From Labia minor (taxonomy: Eukaryota > Arthropoda > Insecta > Dermaptera > Spongiphoridae), in NCBI GenBank assembly GCA_963082975.1, contig OY720348.1:67481719-67545718 (forward strand): a stretch of DNA of 64,000 nucleotides, given 5' to 3'. The notes below the pieces were generated by a model, which saw only the letters and a list, made by a program, of their open reading frames with translations, had not been told where the DNA came from and made no database searches. Positions within the stretch are counted from its first letter, which is position 1. Each line of letters opens with the position of its first letter. Position numbers and translations under genes: made by a program. Below, one piece after another: positions 45,660 through 57,535 of the stretch.

Positions 45660-46240
45660 TGTAGATGAACGGGTAATTTCAGCTGTTTTTCAATTTATTC
45701 TTTAACAAATTAGTCTCCATGTTATCCCATTTGAATTAATATTGAAGTCCCTATGACGATTCTCTTATCATAAGCTAAATAACAAATTTATTGAAGTCGA
45801 GAAGATTGGAATCCAATTTTGAAGAATGGACAGCCTTCCAATTGGTGAGGAGAGCATCTTCTCTGTTTGTGTATCAGCCCTCCCCTTCCAACGAAGAGCG
45901 AATGACAATCCCTTTAAATACGAGCATAGGAAATATTAATATTTATTTATTTGTCTGAAGAGAAGATCGTTTTATCGATTGGACCATTCATTCTGCATCC
46001 ACGAGCAATGTTCCAAGGGGTGTTCAACTGTCGTTTACCAAATGCCTCTCTCTCTCTCTCTTTCTCTCGCTCACACCCACTCACCCGCCCACCCCTTTAA
46101 CTCCTCGATGTTAAAACTACACTCGGCAATATACATTACAAGTGAAAATGTTCAACAATCTTCATCCATTCATCTTCTCCACCCGGATTGTTTGAATAGT
46201 CCCACTTATAGAATCTCGTTATTTGTTGCTTAAAAGGATG
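45660..46240. other. Non-repetitive island 9
   Basis: Unique sequence with a (CT)n run at 46049-46070. A frame at 45979-46233 contains SLSLSLAHTHSPAHP over that run and is not a convincing gene. Candidate conserved non-coding DNA. Confidence 0.4.
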
Positions 46241-46424
46241 TCATATTTTTTGTTTGGTCATTTATAAAAAATGAGTCTGCGTCATCAATGGTCATAAGTT
46301 GGGAATTTAATATAGAAAAAAAAACAATAAATTATATATATCAAATGAGAAGAAAATAATTTTCAAATATAAAAAAATGTATTATTTTTTTTTCACATGG
46401 ATTTAATCGACTACTAATTCAAAA

Positions 46425-47023
46425 TAAGCTGGAGTGTCTCCACTCGACTATCTCGCAATTTGAATTGGATTAAATAACATATATTATATTTAAATTAAAT
46501 TTAATTCATTAAATTATAAATTAAAATTAATAAATAATATTTATTAAACCAGCGCGTGTTTGGCTCTTTGTTGATGGCACCACGACACGTGTTGGCGCGT
46601 GATTTGCAGTGTTAAAAAATCATTCCGGTACTCTCAGCGATTCAATCAAGCTGAAATACTATATATAGCAGTTTTATACAATTTTTAATTATGTGAAAAA
46701 CTATCCAACATATATCTTTATTTTTACGGTCACTTTAGAGGAAAAAAAAAAGAAAACGTGGTAGGTAATGACCCTCTTACGGTTGAGCTACATTTCTCAA
46801 AAGTTGATAGAAACCTTGAATTTTGAATAATGCCCGTATACCAAATTTCATGATTCTAGCTCAAACCGTTTTTGTGTAATCTTGTCTACATACAAAAACA
46901 CATTCACAGACATTTTTCTCAACTTTAGTGAAAATGATTCAGGTACCTTCAAAACGTATAAAAACATCAAAATCTCGACATCGAATATTTTTGTGATCGC
47001 AATACTATCTCTGGCGAGAGTAA
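46425..47023 (-). mobile_element. Family A copy A14
   Basis: Full-length minus-strand copy; AAGCTGGAGTGTCTCCACTC start, poorly expanded microsatellite (46893-46911), end CAATACTATCTCTGGCGAGA with the final TAG shortened. Confidence 0.85.
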
Positions 47024-47239
47024 AAAACGAAGAAGAATTTTTTTCTCATATACAAAACTTTAATTAATTTATTAATAATAGGATCGGAAAAAAGAAATCC
47101 ATTATTTTGTTGGTAAATGACTGTAGTGAACGATATCTCTAAAAATATTGATCAATATATTTCAAATTTATGCTCGTTGTCAAGGTGACATTTCACACTA
47201 AAAAAATCATTTTGTTGTTTTTTGTTTCGTCAATTCAGT

Positions 47240-47700
47240 TGGGAGTTACATGGTAGACATAGAGAAATTTTGCTGTATTTTACAGTTTTTCTTTGATAAA
47301 GGCAAAAATGCAAACCAGCAGGTTGAAATTGTGAATGGTGTTAATAGTGGCGATACTTTAACAGCTGATATTATTCAATTTTGATTTCGTCGATTTCGTT
47401 CTGGCATTTTTGATCTTCATCGTCAAAAATGTCAAACAAATCGCAGAAATATTCAAAGTTAACTGGAATGTTAGTAGTTGTCACCCAGGAGCTAAAGATC
47501 AACCATAAAACAGTTTTAAACCATTTGCGTAAAGTTGGATTCAAAAAGAACAATTTCTATGAGAGAGACATTATTTAGTTTCTTTTAAAATGGCAACAAA
47601 TTATCCAACAAAACGGTGCATCTTTGATCCAAATCGGACAATATGTTAAATAAAGTCTTAAATTTTGCGCAAAAATAATAAATTTCTTTTTCCCAATCCA
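47240..47700 (+). pseudogene. Decayed mariner transposase N-terminal half
   Basis: Frames read FFDKGKNANQQVEIVNG, then NSGDTLTADIIQF, a stop, FRRFRSGIFD, and later ELKINHKTVLNHLRKVGF with frameshifts. These match the two helix-turn-helix regions of mariner transposases. No catalytic part seen. The TIRs are not identifiable. Confidence 0.75.
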
Positions 47701-47769
47701 ATATTTGAAAGAACTGTTAGTATATTAACATTAAGTAAGAATCATTCATTACAAGTTTAAAAAAATGTA

Positions 47770-48147
47770 GGGTAAAGCGTAGTCGTTGGCCCCCTTAAGC
47801 AACTCCTAGCACTCTTTGATGCATATCTGGGCAAATTGCGGAACAATCTGTGTCCAATTAGGTTTGCAGAACATAAATATGAGCATTTTGATGAATAAAA
47901 AAATCATTTTCTCATGATATTTTCAATAAGCAACTTTTTTAAAAAACAAAATCCTAAAAAATACAGTTATTGGCCCTCTGTTATAATTATTGGCCTAGGT
48001 ATTCTATAGTGATTATACAACCATACAACAAACGATTACATAACCATAGTTAATAGGGCAATTTTTTAAATAAAAATCTCTTATTATTTGAGTTTTAATG
48101 ATAGGGGGCGAATGACTGCCTCGGGGCCAACGACTGTATACCTTACC
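47770..48147. mobile_element. TA-flanked MITE with GTCGTTGGCCCC ends
   Basis: Left end TA|GGGTAAAGCGTAGTCGTT then GGCCCCC. Right end GGGGCCAACGACTG...CCTTACC|TA. Imperfect inverted termini. An internal ATTATTGGCCT block is also present. No coding. TA targets suggest a Tc1/mariner/pogo affiliation; superfamily inferred. Confidence 0.7.
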
Positions 48148-48149
48148 TA

Positions 48150-49010
48150 TTTGAATTTTAGTGGATGAATTTATTAACGATTGAAAAATTGTACAAGATA
48201 AATAAATATATAGTATATTTATTTCTTGTACAAATTCTGAAGAATATGAGCAAATAGTAATAATCGAATAAAAATATATATACAAATTAGATATTCTATG
48301 GAATATTTAAAGAACAATTATTGATTACTAAATATGGGAGATGGGAAAAGTAAGTGGAGGGGAAAAATGAAAATATACTTTTTAGAAGTTGGGTTTTACA
48401 ACCCAAATGTACAATGTGAATATTTTGTGATAAAATGTAGGAAAATAAAAATAAATTTTTATCAAATATTTTTTGTAATTATTGTCAATCAACATAAATT
48501 GTGAAGATGAAATCTTCATTTTGTTTGTGGTGTAGATATTTAACTACTACAAGTACCTTCCCCTCAGGCACTAAAACAAGATGTTATGGATGGTATCATT
48601 TATCCAAGATCATTTTCTTCTAATGGTTGTTTTATCTCTTCTATGATTAGAGACAAAGTTAATTTTCCATGATACAAGTTTCAATGAATATTTGACCGGA
48701 ATTGTTTCGTTAATTAACTGATAATCAAAATTTAAATCTCTCCAGGGTTAAGTCGTGTAGCAAGTCGATAAACTTACAGCGTCGTTCTTCAATATAAACA
48801 GCTTAGAATGGATCGCTGTTTTCAACCGATTTTTCATTAATGTTAAATTATTTTCTTTCCTGATAGGAGAATTTCAATTAACATTCCATATTCGATTTTA
48901 TCATTTTTTTTTTTTATTAAGAATTTCAATTACTTCGATAGATTTCTTCATATTTTTGAACCGTTAAATTAATTTTAAAATTAATTATTATAATGAAATA
49001 ATTATACAAG
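48150..49010. other. Low-copy sequence
   Basis: Contains GGGTTTTACAACCCAAATG (short palindrome near 48391) and unique stretches at 48540-48840. Nothing coding recognised. Confidence 0.35.
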
Positions 49011-49216
49011 GGTTGCTGGAAAAGTAGAAACAAAATCATCTTAGCTCTCACACAGCCGGTCAAACAATGGAATATTTGAAGACAAATAACTTGGAATTAA
49101 TGTCTCATTGATCGTATAGTTCTGAATTATCATCCTAGAATTTCTTTTTGTTCTCGTTTGTCAAAAATAAAATGTGTGAGGAGGTTGACACGTTTGCCTA
49201 ACACGTTTCTGAGATA

Positions 49217-49720
49217 CAGGGTGGGGCAGAAAAACCTATCCGATTTCAAATCCCTTTTTCTCAGAAGAGGGAGCAGGTAGAGTAGTGCGGCATAAACCGT
49301 TAGAAAGCCGGTTTTATGCCATTTGTCAGTAGTCACCATGCCTTGGTCTGGTCAACATCGTGCTTTTGTTATTGAGCGGTTTATCGAAAACGGCGGTTCG
49401 ATAATTGCTACACAACGTGCTTTGCTAATTCATTTCGGACTCGGGCGTCATGATCCTGTTCCACATCACGCTACGATTACAGTGTGGGTGTCAAATTTTC
49501 GACAGACGGGTTCAGCATTGAAAAAGAAGTTGCCTGGTCGTCCCAGGACAGCAACAGGACCTGAAAACGTGGCCAAAGTGAGAGCCGCGATTGAACGTTT
49601 CCGGTCAACAGTGAGAGCTATTGTTTCATGCTGGAAAATTTTCTTCGACCCAAAATGGAAGAAAATGGCGTGGAAAATGTGTGGTTTCAACAAGATGGTG
49701 CTTCTTTTGTAATGATGATC
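49217..49720 (+). mobile_element. Internally deleted DUF4817-type mariner-like element
   Basis: The left terminal repeat begins CAGGGTGGGGCAGAAAAACC after TA (49215-49216). The N-terminal transposase domain is followed by an abrupt jump to the catalytic WFQQDGA motif, then similarity stops. No right terminal repeat found, so the element is 3' truncated as well. Confidence 0.8.
49338..49712 (+). pseudogene. DUF4817 / mariner-like transposase remnant
   Basis: From the ATG at 49338 the frame reads MPWSGQHRAFVIERFIENG, then IIATQRALLIHF and ITVWVSNFRQTGSALKKK, then LPGRPRTATGPENVAKV: the DUF4817 helix-turn-helix domain. After about residue 88 an internal deletion joins a segment whose other frame encodes DPKMEENGVENVWFQQDGA, the second catalytic aspartate region. 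Roughly a third of the normal length. Confidence 0.88.
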
Positions 49721-49724
49721 GATA

Positions 49725-49860
49725 ATGTACTCTCATGTATCCCAAACTGAGCCGCAACTTCTTTCCTTTTCAATCCATTTTTCACTGTTTCTATAGCTTT
49801 TAATTTATCAGCTTATATGAGTGTTGTTAGTTTTCTTTTTGAACTCTTTTTAAGCCAGTT
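49725..49860 (-). pseudogene. Tigger/pogo-like transposase N-terminal HTH
   Basis: Minus-strand translation gives ADKLKAIETVKNGLKRKEVA then AQFGIHESTLSII, a Psq/CENP-B N-terminal helix-turn-helix. It belongs to the element whose terminus lies at 50148. Confidence 0.78.
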
Positions 49861-50150
49861 TTATCACGCAGTAGGTAAAGCGATGTTTCCAGGACAATGA
49901 TCAAAAACTTATGATCCAAGTAAGCCGTTGTCTTAAGGCTAACCGCAGCAAAGCAATAAATACCGATGACTCATTGACAAACAATTTTGTGTTACTGAGG
50001 GCCAATACAGAGATTACTTATTTAAGTTATAGAGGTTGTGTATTTTAAGTTATTGAGGTTTTGGACTCTGATGGGAAGGGAACATATTATTTTTTGAAAT
50101 TATAGAGGTTTTTAAGTTAAGGGGGTTTGAGTTATCGAAGGTCTACTGTA
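49725..50150 (-). mobile_element. Tigger/pogo-like 5' end
   Basis: On the minus strand it begins TA|CAGTAGACCTTCGATAACTC (50148 leftward), followed by repeated CTATAACTTAAA / CAATAACTTAAA modules, then the HTH coding region. Truncated where it meets the DUF4817 mariner remnant. Confidence 0.8.
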
Positions 50151-50195
50151 ATTATATTATATACTTTGAATCACAAAGTTTCATTATAGGATATA

Positions 50196-50866
50196 TCTAT
50201 ATATTTAAAAGACAGTTCTATCACCTACTCCTCCTAAACGACTTATGCGATTTGGGCCATCCCAATGCCATTTGATAGCCCTCAGGCTAATTTATTAAAA
50301 TTGTGAAATTCATTGGAAAACAATAAATACTTTTTGAGAAAAGTGATAAAATAATTTTTTTTTTTTACTTTTTATTATTTTCATTTTCATAAATATTTTA
50401 TATTTATTAATTTGATATTCTTTTTTTATCAACATCCATTGAACCTATATAAAAAATATAAATGAAATAATAAATGTATTAAATTCTTTTTAACTTTTCG
50501 TTCCTGGATTTTCAGATACATTTTGATTGATTTTATATTAGTTACATTAAATTAATCATTTTTATTTGATTTATTTTGATCATTTTTAGGCCTTTTTATT
50601 ACTATTAAAAATTGTTTTGATCACAAATATTATTTTTCAATCTTTTGCATTTCAATTACTTTGCGTGTGAGGGCTCTCACACTGGTCCGATAATATATAA
50701 TTAATTTACTGATTAAATTAAAATAATAAGAACACAAAAAGAAATGAATGTTTTATGTAATATACTGATTGAAACAAAATGGATGAAAACCTTTTACTAC
50801 TTTCAACCAAATATTATGTACTACTCGGGGGTACAGGGGGCGGAGCCCCCGTCTAGGTGTTGAAAA
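50196..50866 (+). mobile_element. Helitron family 1 copy H1c, 3' tip lost
   Basis: Starts TCTATATATTTAAAAGACAG, AT-rich body, then GGGGGTACAGGGGGCGGAGC, CCCCGTCTAGGTG as in the 3' region at 3660-3700. The final GAGCGCC hairpin and CTAG are replaced by TTGAAAAATATG. Confidence 0.7.
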
Positions 50867-50935
50867 ATATGTAATTGAAGTGATTGTTTTTTTATCTGCT
50901 TGACATTGCTAAAGCTAGTAAAATACTATACTATA

Positions 50936-51178
50936 GTACATGGTTCACCGAGCCGCGGCTCGGTACTTTAAATAAAATAATTCTTATGAATTATGATTAT
51001 TTAGCTTAAGATTATTATTTAAAATAAATAAACGACAAAATATATGAAACAATCTCAAATAATTTAAAAGAACATAAAAAATAGTCATAAAACATACTGC
51101 CCTTAAACGTACGTATTAATGCACCGAAAGACAGAAAAGTATGGCCTGTGGATATAACATAATATATATTTCTTAATT
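50936..51178 (-). mobile_element. Helitron-like family 3 fragment H3c
   Basis: Minus-strand 3' end: ACCGAGCCGCGGCTCGGTGA then ACCATGTACTATAG. It breaks at 51178, exactly where inverted repeat IR3 starts. Confidence 0.7.
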
Positions 51179-52052
51179 GGGTGGGGAAAACGGCAACTTT
51201 TTAATTAAGGTTCGTATTTAAAAAATTCCATACATTGTGTTGTTTACGTTCGTATATTATTTGAAGAATTATGTCCCGAAATCAGTCGATTTATCCTCTT
51301 AAAATGAGAATATCTTCCATACTTGGAAGTAAATACCAATTTATATAATTTTATTTTTTGATAATTCCTGATTTGTTCAAAAATAGAATATAATCCCATT
51401 ATCTAGGAATATATGGAACTATTGAAAATATATTGTAATTTTTCATTCTTTATAATACAACGAAAATAAATTAAAATATCATCAGTTAATTTTTTCAAAT
51501 TATATTTTGTATCGTGAAATTTAATTACTATTGACATATCTAAATAATTATTTATTTTTCCTAATTTAACAAAAGTGTAAATTTGAAATTTGAAGAATTC
51601 AATAGGTATTCAATTTTTCTAAATTATTGAATATTTTTTTTATGAATATATATATATATATCTAGTACCTGGTTCACCGAGCCGCGGCTCGGTATTTTAA
51701 AAAAATTATTCCTTATGAGCTATGCATATTTAAGATTAAGATTATTATTTAAAATAAATAAACTACAAAATCTATGAAACAATTTCAAATAATTTCAAAG
51801 AACATAAATTAAAAAAAAAATAGTCATAAAACATACAGCACTTAAACGTACAAATTAATGCACCGTAAGACAGAAAAGTATGACCTGTGGATATAACATA
51901 ATATATATTTCGTAATTTAATTACAAAATATTATTAAAATAAATATTTTTAATTTTATTTTATTTATAATATTTTGTATTTATGTAAGCGTTGCCTGGCG
52001 CCATATGTTTTATTATTAAAATTCCTATCTTAAATTAAGAAAAAACTAACAA
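51179..52052. repeat. Inverted repeat IR3, right arm
   Basis: Reverse complement of 39050-39942, including GTCCCGAAATCAGTCGATTT and the H3 element up to about 52052. Confidence 0.85.
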
Positions 52053-52129
52053 AGATGATTTTCCTGAAACCTATACATATCGATTTTTCTTTATAAACAA
52101 TCCTTCGAGCGGTTTAATATTTAAAAAAT

Positions 52130-52171
<42 letters not shown>

Positions 52172-52189
52172 TTTGCTAGTATAATAAGA
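51662..52189 (-). mobile_element. Helitron-like family 3 copy H3d, most complete
   Basis: 5' end (minus strand) TCTTATTATACTAGCAAAAT followed by an (AT)n tract (52136-52167). 3' end is the perfect ACCGAGCCGCGGCTCGGT hairpin, GAACCAGGTA, CTAG (51662-51665). 528 bp, no coding. Next to it, AAGAT-type pentamers repeat at 52185-52205. Confidence 0.75.
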
Positions 52190-52209
52190 TAAGATAAGAT
52201 AAGATATAA

Positions 52210-52790
52210 AATTGCATGGCTACATATCAAAGAAATTAGAGTATTATATCTATTAATATGAACAATATTGGTAATATCCAAGGAGGATGTTGATGTTAAC
52301 AGGCATTAAATAAAGATAGAATGTATTTTTTATGCGACAAATCAGAAAGACAGATACGAAGATACAGAAAGTAAATATTTAACAACAGCCAAATGTAAAC
52401 TAGAGAAAAATGACTTATTTTCAGAGGGTTGAAATTGAGGAAGGGAAGATTGTAGAGGCAAGGTTTGCTCTCTGATGCCGTTTATTCTTGTGAACAGGGG
52501 TGCATACGAGAAGGGATGAGGCTTAACAGATGCTTCCTTACTAGCGATTACAATTCAAAGTCATAAAGCAGGGGGTGTTCGAATATTCTTCGGTGCTTGA
52601 GGAGGAGTGAGAGAGGCAACTCAAAAAAAGAGGGTGAACAAATCATCCTAGCCGGTTCCTGATCGTATCAGGGTAGTACTAACCAGGTCGGTAAACTAGG
52701 TTCAGCCAATCAATTTCTTATTCAAATTGAGAAGAGGAGATATTGATCAATAATCCGTCTTGATACTCAAAATTCTTGTCATAGGAACGT
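52210..52790. other. Non-repetitive island 10
   Basis: Unique balanced sequence from about 52430 (GATGCCGTTTATTCTTGTG, CCTAGCCGGTTCCTGATCG). No coding frame. Short ATCATATA repeats at 52816-52837 lie just right. Confidence 0.4.
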
Positions 52791-52939
52791 CATTAGAGAC
52801 AAAAAGTAACAAATCATATAATCATATAATCATATAATTTCATCGACACTGTAATGTCATCCGATGACACTATCCTGTGGAGTTCCTAAATAATTAACAA
52901 AAGATAAAATATTGTTTATGTATTGGCATTAAAATGAAT

Positions 52940-53580
52940 TGATTATTTGTTTATCATAAATATAGGCTTTTTTAAGGGCGTAGCAATACACGCTAGTAAA
53001 GAATATTTAGAAACTACAAAAGATAACCTCCCATTGGGTAATTGTTTACAAAACGGGAAGTTCAGGGATTTGGATGAAACTTTTCCAAAGGATTCTTTTT
53101 TTAATTCCAAAGCAACTTTCCTTATACAATATTTCTCGGTCTCTTCTAGTTTACGAGAGAAAAATTATTAAAATTTGCATATAAATACATTTACATTCGA
53201 TTTAACTCTGACTTTTGTACGTCCAACGCAAGGACAACGCCTATCAAGTCGGTTATATCAATGAGGTGTCCTATGATCAGTAGAACGGGTCCTCTCAACC
53301 TTTACCTTGATTTTCTTGATCGGAGGCGCTACTTTTTATCAAGTAGCTATTCCCCAATGTTGATCCCGGAGGCTGGGTTGACTCCGTCCCATAGACCCCA
53401 GCAAGAGATATTCCCTTGCCAGGCCCGCGACTTGAACCCGGGACCATGTGAATGTGAGACAGCGAGGCTAGCCTCTCACCCAATGGCGTCTTTACATTCT
53501 ATTTAACTGACATGTTTTATTCATTTGACCAGCCAACAGAGGGCTCCACTAATTTTCTGTTTTTTTTTCAGTTCGGTATG
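52940..53580. mobile_element. Foldback family relic F3 with nested SINE
   Basis: Pieces match F1 in order: TTCTTTTTTTAATT, AAATTTGCATATAAATACAT, ATTCTATTTAAC, ATGTTTTATT, GAGGGCTCCACTAATTTTCT. The SINE S6 splits it at the equivalent of F1 position ~490. Confidence 0.7.
53207..53490 (-). mobile_element. tRNA-derived SINE copy S6 (reference)
   Basis: 284 bp, bounded by TTTACATTCGATTTAAC (53190-53206) and TTTACATTCTATTTAAC (53491-53507), a 16/17 target duplication. Minus-strand order: head CGCCATTGGGTGAGAGGC, B box CCCGGGTTCAAGTCGCGGG, body, then 3' end with TGTCCTTGCG. The equivalent uninserted site is in F1. S3 shares nearly all of it. Confidence 0.93.
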
Positions 53581-54164
53581 GATATATGAAAATTAAAAAA
53601 GTAATTAATTATATCATTTTTCTATATTAAATGGCTGCTCATTATAATAACTACAATAGTTTATCTGTCGAACTTTAATAATTTGTATCTATTTATATAT
53701 TAATTAAAAAATAGAGATAATAGATTTAAAAAGATATATATATATATATATATATTATCGATAGGGAGAGTAATGGATCAATGGTCCCATTAAAGAATAT
53801 AATATTTATGATTATTTCATTTTAATTGATACGAATTTTATTTTTGAATTGTTTTTTCAATTTTTAATTTCGATGTGAAATTCTTTATTAATGACTGACT
53901 AGGGTTCATCGCTCTACTAAGCAGATACCCCCCTCCTCTCCCCCTCTCCCACTCCTGATTTAATTCTTTATTTATTTTTTATCATGTAATCCCTACTAAT
54001 ATTAACTAATATTCATAATGCAAAAAAATATAGTATCAGTGGTTTGTGCTGTCTTAAATTTGAATTTTATAAAAATTCAGTCAACCATTTTACTAATATA
54101 CATATATACAATATAAAAGAGATACACTAATTGTTAATATCTATATCAGTATATTCACAACCAC
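53581..54164. other. AT-rich sequence, nothing recognised
   Basis: Includes an (AT)n run at about 53735-53755 and a C-rich run at 53930-53952. No repeat partner or frame of interest. Confidence 0.35.
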
Positions 54165-55268
54165 TTTCTACTGCACTTTTGTGTGCCGCGAGATTATCAA
54201 AATGTGCCGCCAAATTATTACAAATGTAGAGAGGCTCTTAAACATTTCCGACTATTTTTTCTAAATTTTTTCAATTCGGTTCTAAAAAAAAGGTAAAACG
54301 TTTCTAGAACTAGGCTCTTAAACATTTCCGACTTTTTTCTAAATTGTTTCAATATGGTTCTAAAAAAAAGGTAAACCGTTTTTGGGACTAATATTTTATT
54401 TTTTCAATATGGTAAACTTTTACACTTATCTTTTTCTTTGTGTGTGCCGCCAAAATTTTAAACCGTTTAAAAGTGCCGCGGTAAAAAAAAGGTTGAGAAC
54501 CATCATCATAATATATACTCGTATGAATAGAGAGAGAGTATATGTGTGTGTGTGTGTGTGTGTATTTTAAAATTTTTAATATTTAGATTGGAATTAAAAT
54601 TGAATTATAAAAATACAATTCTATATATCTATAATTCGGTTTTAAAATAAAAAGGTAAACCGTTTTTGGGACTAATATTTTATTTTTTCAATATGGTAAA
54701 CTTTTACACTTATCTTTTTCTTTGTGTGCCGCCAAAATTTTAAACCGTTTAAAAGTGCCGCGGTAAAAAAAAGGTTGAGAACCATCATCATAATATATAC
54801 TCATATGAATAGAGAGAGAGTATATGTGTGTGTGTGTGTGTGTGTGTATTTTAAAATTTTTAATATTTAGATTGGAATTAAAATTGAATTATAAAAATAC
54901 AATTCTATATATCTATAATTCGGTTCTAAAAAAAAAGGTAAAACGTTTCTGGAACTAGGTTCTTAAACATTTCCGACTTTTTTTTCTAAATTTTTCAATA
55001 TGGTTCTAAAAAAAAGGTAAACCGTTTTTGGCACTAATATTTTATTTTTTCAATATGGTAAACTTTTACACATATATTTTTCTTTGTGTGCCGCCAAAAT
55101 TTTAAACCGTTTAAAAGGGCCGCGGTAAAAACAAGGTTGAGAATCATCATCATAATATATACTCGTATAAATAGAGAGAGTGTATGTGTGTGTATATTTT
55201 ATAATTTTTAATATTTAGATTGGAATTAAAATTGAATTATAAAAATACAATTCTATATATCTATAATT
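54165..55268 (-). repeat. hAT MITE-derived tandem triplication
   Basis: Starts as a CAGTGATTCTCAACC-family MITE on the minus strand (GTGCCGCGAGATTATC, TTCCGACTATTT). Three direct units follow: 54281-54640, 54641-54924 and 54925-55268. Each has AGTGCCGCGGTAAAAA-like sequence, GGTTGAGAAC(C/T)ATCATC, a (TG)n run and TAATTCGGT. Unit 2 lacks the GGAACTAGG...TTCCGAC part. Confidence 0.85.
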
Positions 55269-55329
55269 AATGTATATACAACAAAAGTAGTATTATATTT
55301 GTAGCTAAATGTACCTAACTACAGTATAT

Positions 55330-55700
55330 CTGTATTTCTATCTCTATTTTATAATACATATAGATATGAAGAGAGGGAAGAGAAAAAAAAATAATAAAAA
55401 TGGTAGAGGGGGGACAGGCGAGAGGGTTGCAAGGCCTGCCACTCCCCGCTGTTACACACCAATTCGTTTCAAACAACACGACTAAAATGATATCATTATT
55501 AACGTATTGCATTTAGGTCCACATGCGCCCAACTAATGTCCGGCTGTTTTCATTTACCAATTAAAATAAATTGCTCTCAACAGGGTTGACTCCACCAACG
55601 GCCGAGCACATCGATATTCATTGGAATACGTAAAGGTTAATCCAATTGTTTACAGAGGTTCTTGGAATCCGTTACAAGAGGTGAGAATTTCGAAAGAAAA
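55330..55700. other. Non-repetitive island 11
   Basis: Unique sequence (CAAGGCCTGCCACTCCCCGC, ACTCCACCAACGGCCGAGC). A 65-codon minus-strand frame is unrecognised. Candidate conserved non-coding DNA. Confidence 0.4.
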
Positions 55701-55960
55701 TGATAATAATTACACCTAGAATCCAGCAAATATTTGTTTCATTGAATTAGTCTGTTGTTGATTAATTTATTGAATATTTTTGAAATTAATTAGAATTTAA
55801 TGAAAACTGATAAAGGGAAACAAAAATGGTTTCATGTTCAAATATGTTTCTAATGGGATTCAAATATTTCTTAAATAAAAATACAAAAACATTCTATAAA
55901 TTATTGGAATTCTATTTTTTGATGGACTAAGAATTAATCATTTGTACTATATATATAGCT
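55701..55960. other. AT-rich sequence, nothing recognised
   Basis: No features beyond low-complexity AT. Confidence 0.3.
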
Positions 55961-55964
55961 GGGA

Positions 55965-56525
55965 CATTAAAAAAAATATTCCTTATTATCGGGTTTGGCT
56001 GATAATGTTAATACCTGGTTCACCGAGCCATTGTTGAAATAATTTAAAAGAACATAAATTAAAAAAAAATAGTCATAAAATATACAGCCTTTAAACGTAC
56101 GTATTAGGTCAAAGACAGAAAAGTATGGCCTGTGGATATAACATAATATATATTTCGTAATTGGATTTTATTTATATTTATAATATTTTGTATTTATGGA
56201 AGCGCTAGTAGTTGCTGACGTTCAACGAATTTCCTATTTTAAATTATAAAAAAAAACTAATAAACGTTCTGAAACAATTTCAAATAATTTAAAAGTAGGT
56301 AACAATGCATTGAAAAAATAGATATAGATATAACATAAATATTTATAATATTTTGTATTTAAGGAAGCGCTGTCTGACGTAGTTGCTGACGTCATTTAAA
56401 TTTCCTATTATAATTAAGAAAAAACTAATAAAGTTGATTTTTTCCCAAGCTGAAACCAATAGAGATCGATTTTTCTTTATAAAAATTTCAAAAAAATCCT
56501 TCGAGAGATTTAATATTTCAAAAAT

Positions 56526-56574
<49 letters not shown>

Positions 56575-56595
56575 ATTTTTGCTAGTATAATAAGA
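55965..56595 (-). mobile_element. Helitron-like family 3 copy H3e
   Basis: 5' end (minus) TCTTATTATACTAGCAAAAA with (AT)n at 56529-56572. Two internal sub-blocks with TGACGTCATTTAAATTTCCT-type ends (near 56215 and 56390). The 3' hairpin is truncated to GGCTCGGTGAACCAGGTATT and followed by CAGCCAAACCCGATAATAAG, the same extension seen after H3a. Confidence 0.65.
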
Positions 56596-56944
56596 TAAGA
56601 TATATATATATTAAAATATTAAAAATAATTCATTCTTTTGTTATCAGATGCTGCTTGAAATTTTTCTTAAATAATTTAATTTGTAAACAAAAATTGAATA
56701 CAAATACTAATATCAGAAAAAAGTTTATTCTAAAGAAATTTATTTTCTATCATTTTAAACCGAATATAATAAATAAATAAATAAATAAAGATATTTAATT
56801 TCTCTCATTTTAAAACGAATATAATACGTAAAGAAATAAATAAATAAAAATAAGTGTTTTTCTGTGACTGAAATGAACACTTAAATTATCTAAAGAGCTT
56901 TTTAAATTGTCAGCTTTCGAAAAATAAAATATTCATTTGATGAA

Positions 56945-57240
56945 ACTATTTAAAATTCGACAATTGCTTGACTCTCTTCACCCCCCTCCCCCTCCCACCC
57001 ATATTGAAATATATATCTCATCTGACCGTGAAGCCAATAAAAGAGCTTCTTACACTTTAACCGTTATCCGTTTTTGTTTTTAATCAAAAGTTAACTCGTT
57101 TCCTTTGACAGGGAATTGGAAAGAACGAAAACCACAAAGCGCCAAAAGCCTTCAATGCCAACCAAAAGAGTAACTATTCGTCTCTCTCTCTCTCTCTTTC
57201 TCTCTCTCCAAGACATATGTGTATTATGAAACATTATTAA
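56945..57240. other. Non-repetitive island 12 with (TC)n
   Basis: C-rich stretch, unique middle (CAAAGCGCCAAAAGCCTTC) and (TC)n at 57180-57209. No coding frame. Confidence 0.35.
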
Positions 57241-57535
57241 ATGATGAAACTGTAAAAATCGTTAGATTAGATGGATGTTTCCAGTGTTGAATTTCCATAT
57301 TAGTTAAATGAACCAAATTAGTCCAATTAAATCACTCCAAAGACACCTTTGAAAAGTAAGAGAGAAATAGTTATGTTTATACAATTCATACTAAACATAA
57401 TTAAATTCACTATTATGGATGGATGGCCAGACCATTTTTTCATCTTATGTAAACCTTAAAATGGACCTTTATGAATTTTTGGTAAAAAAATCTTTGGAAT
57501 AGTTCAAATATCTTTCATTTTATATAATTCGAAAG

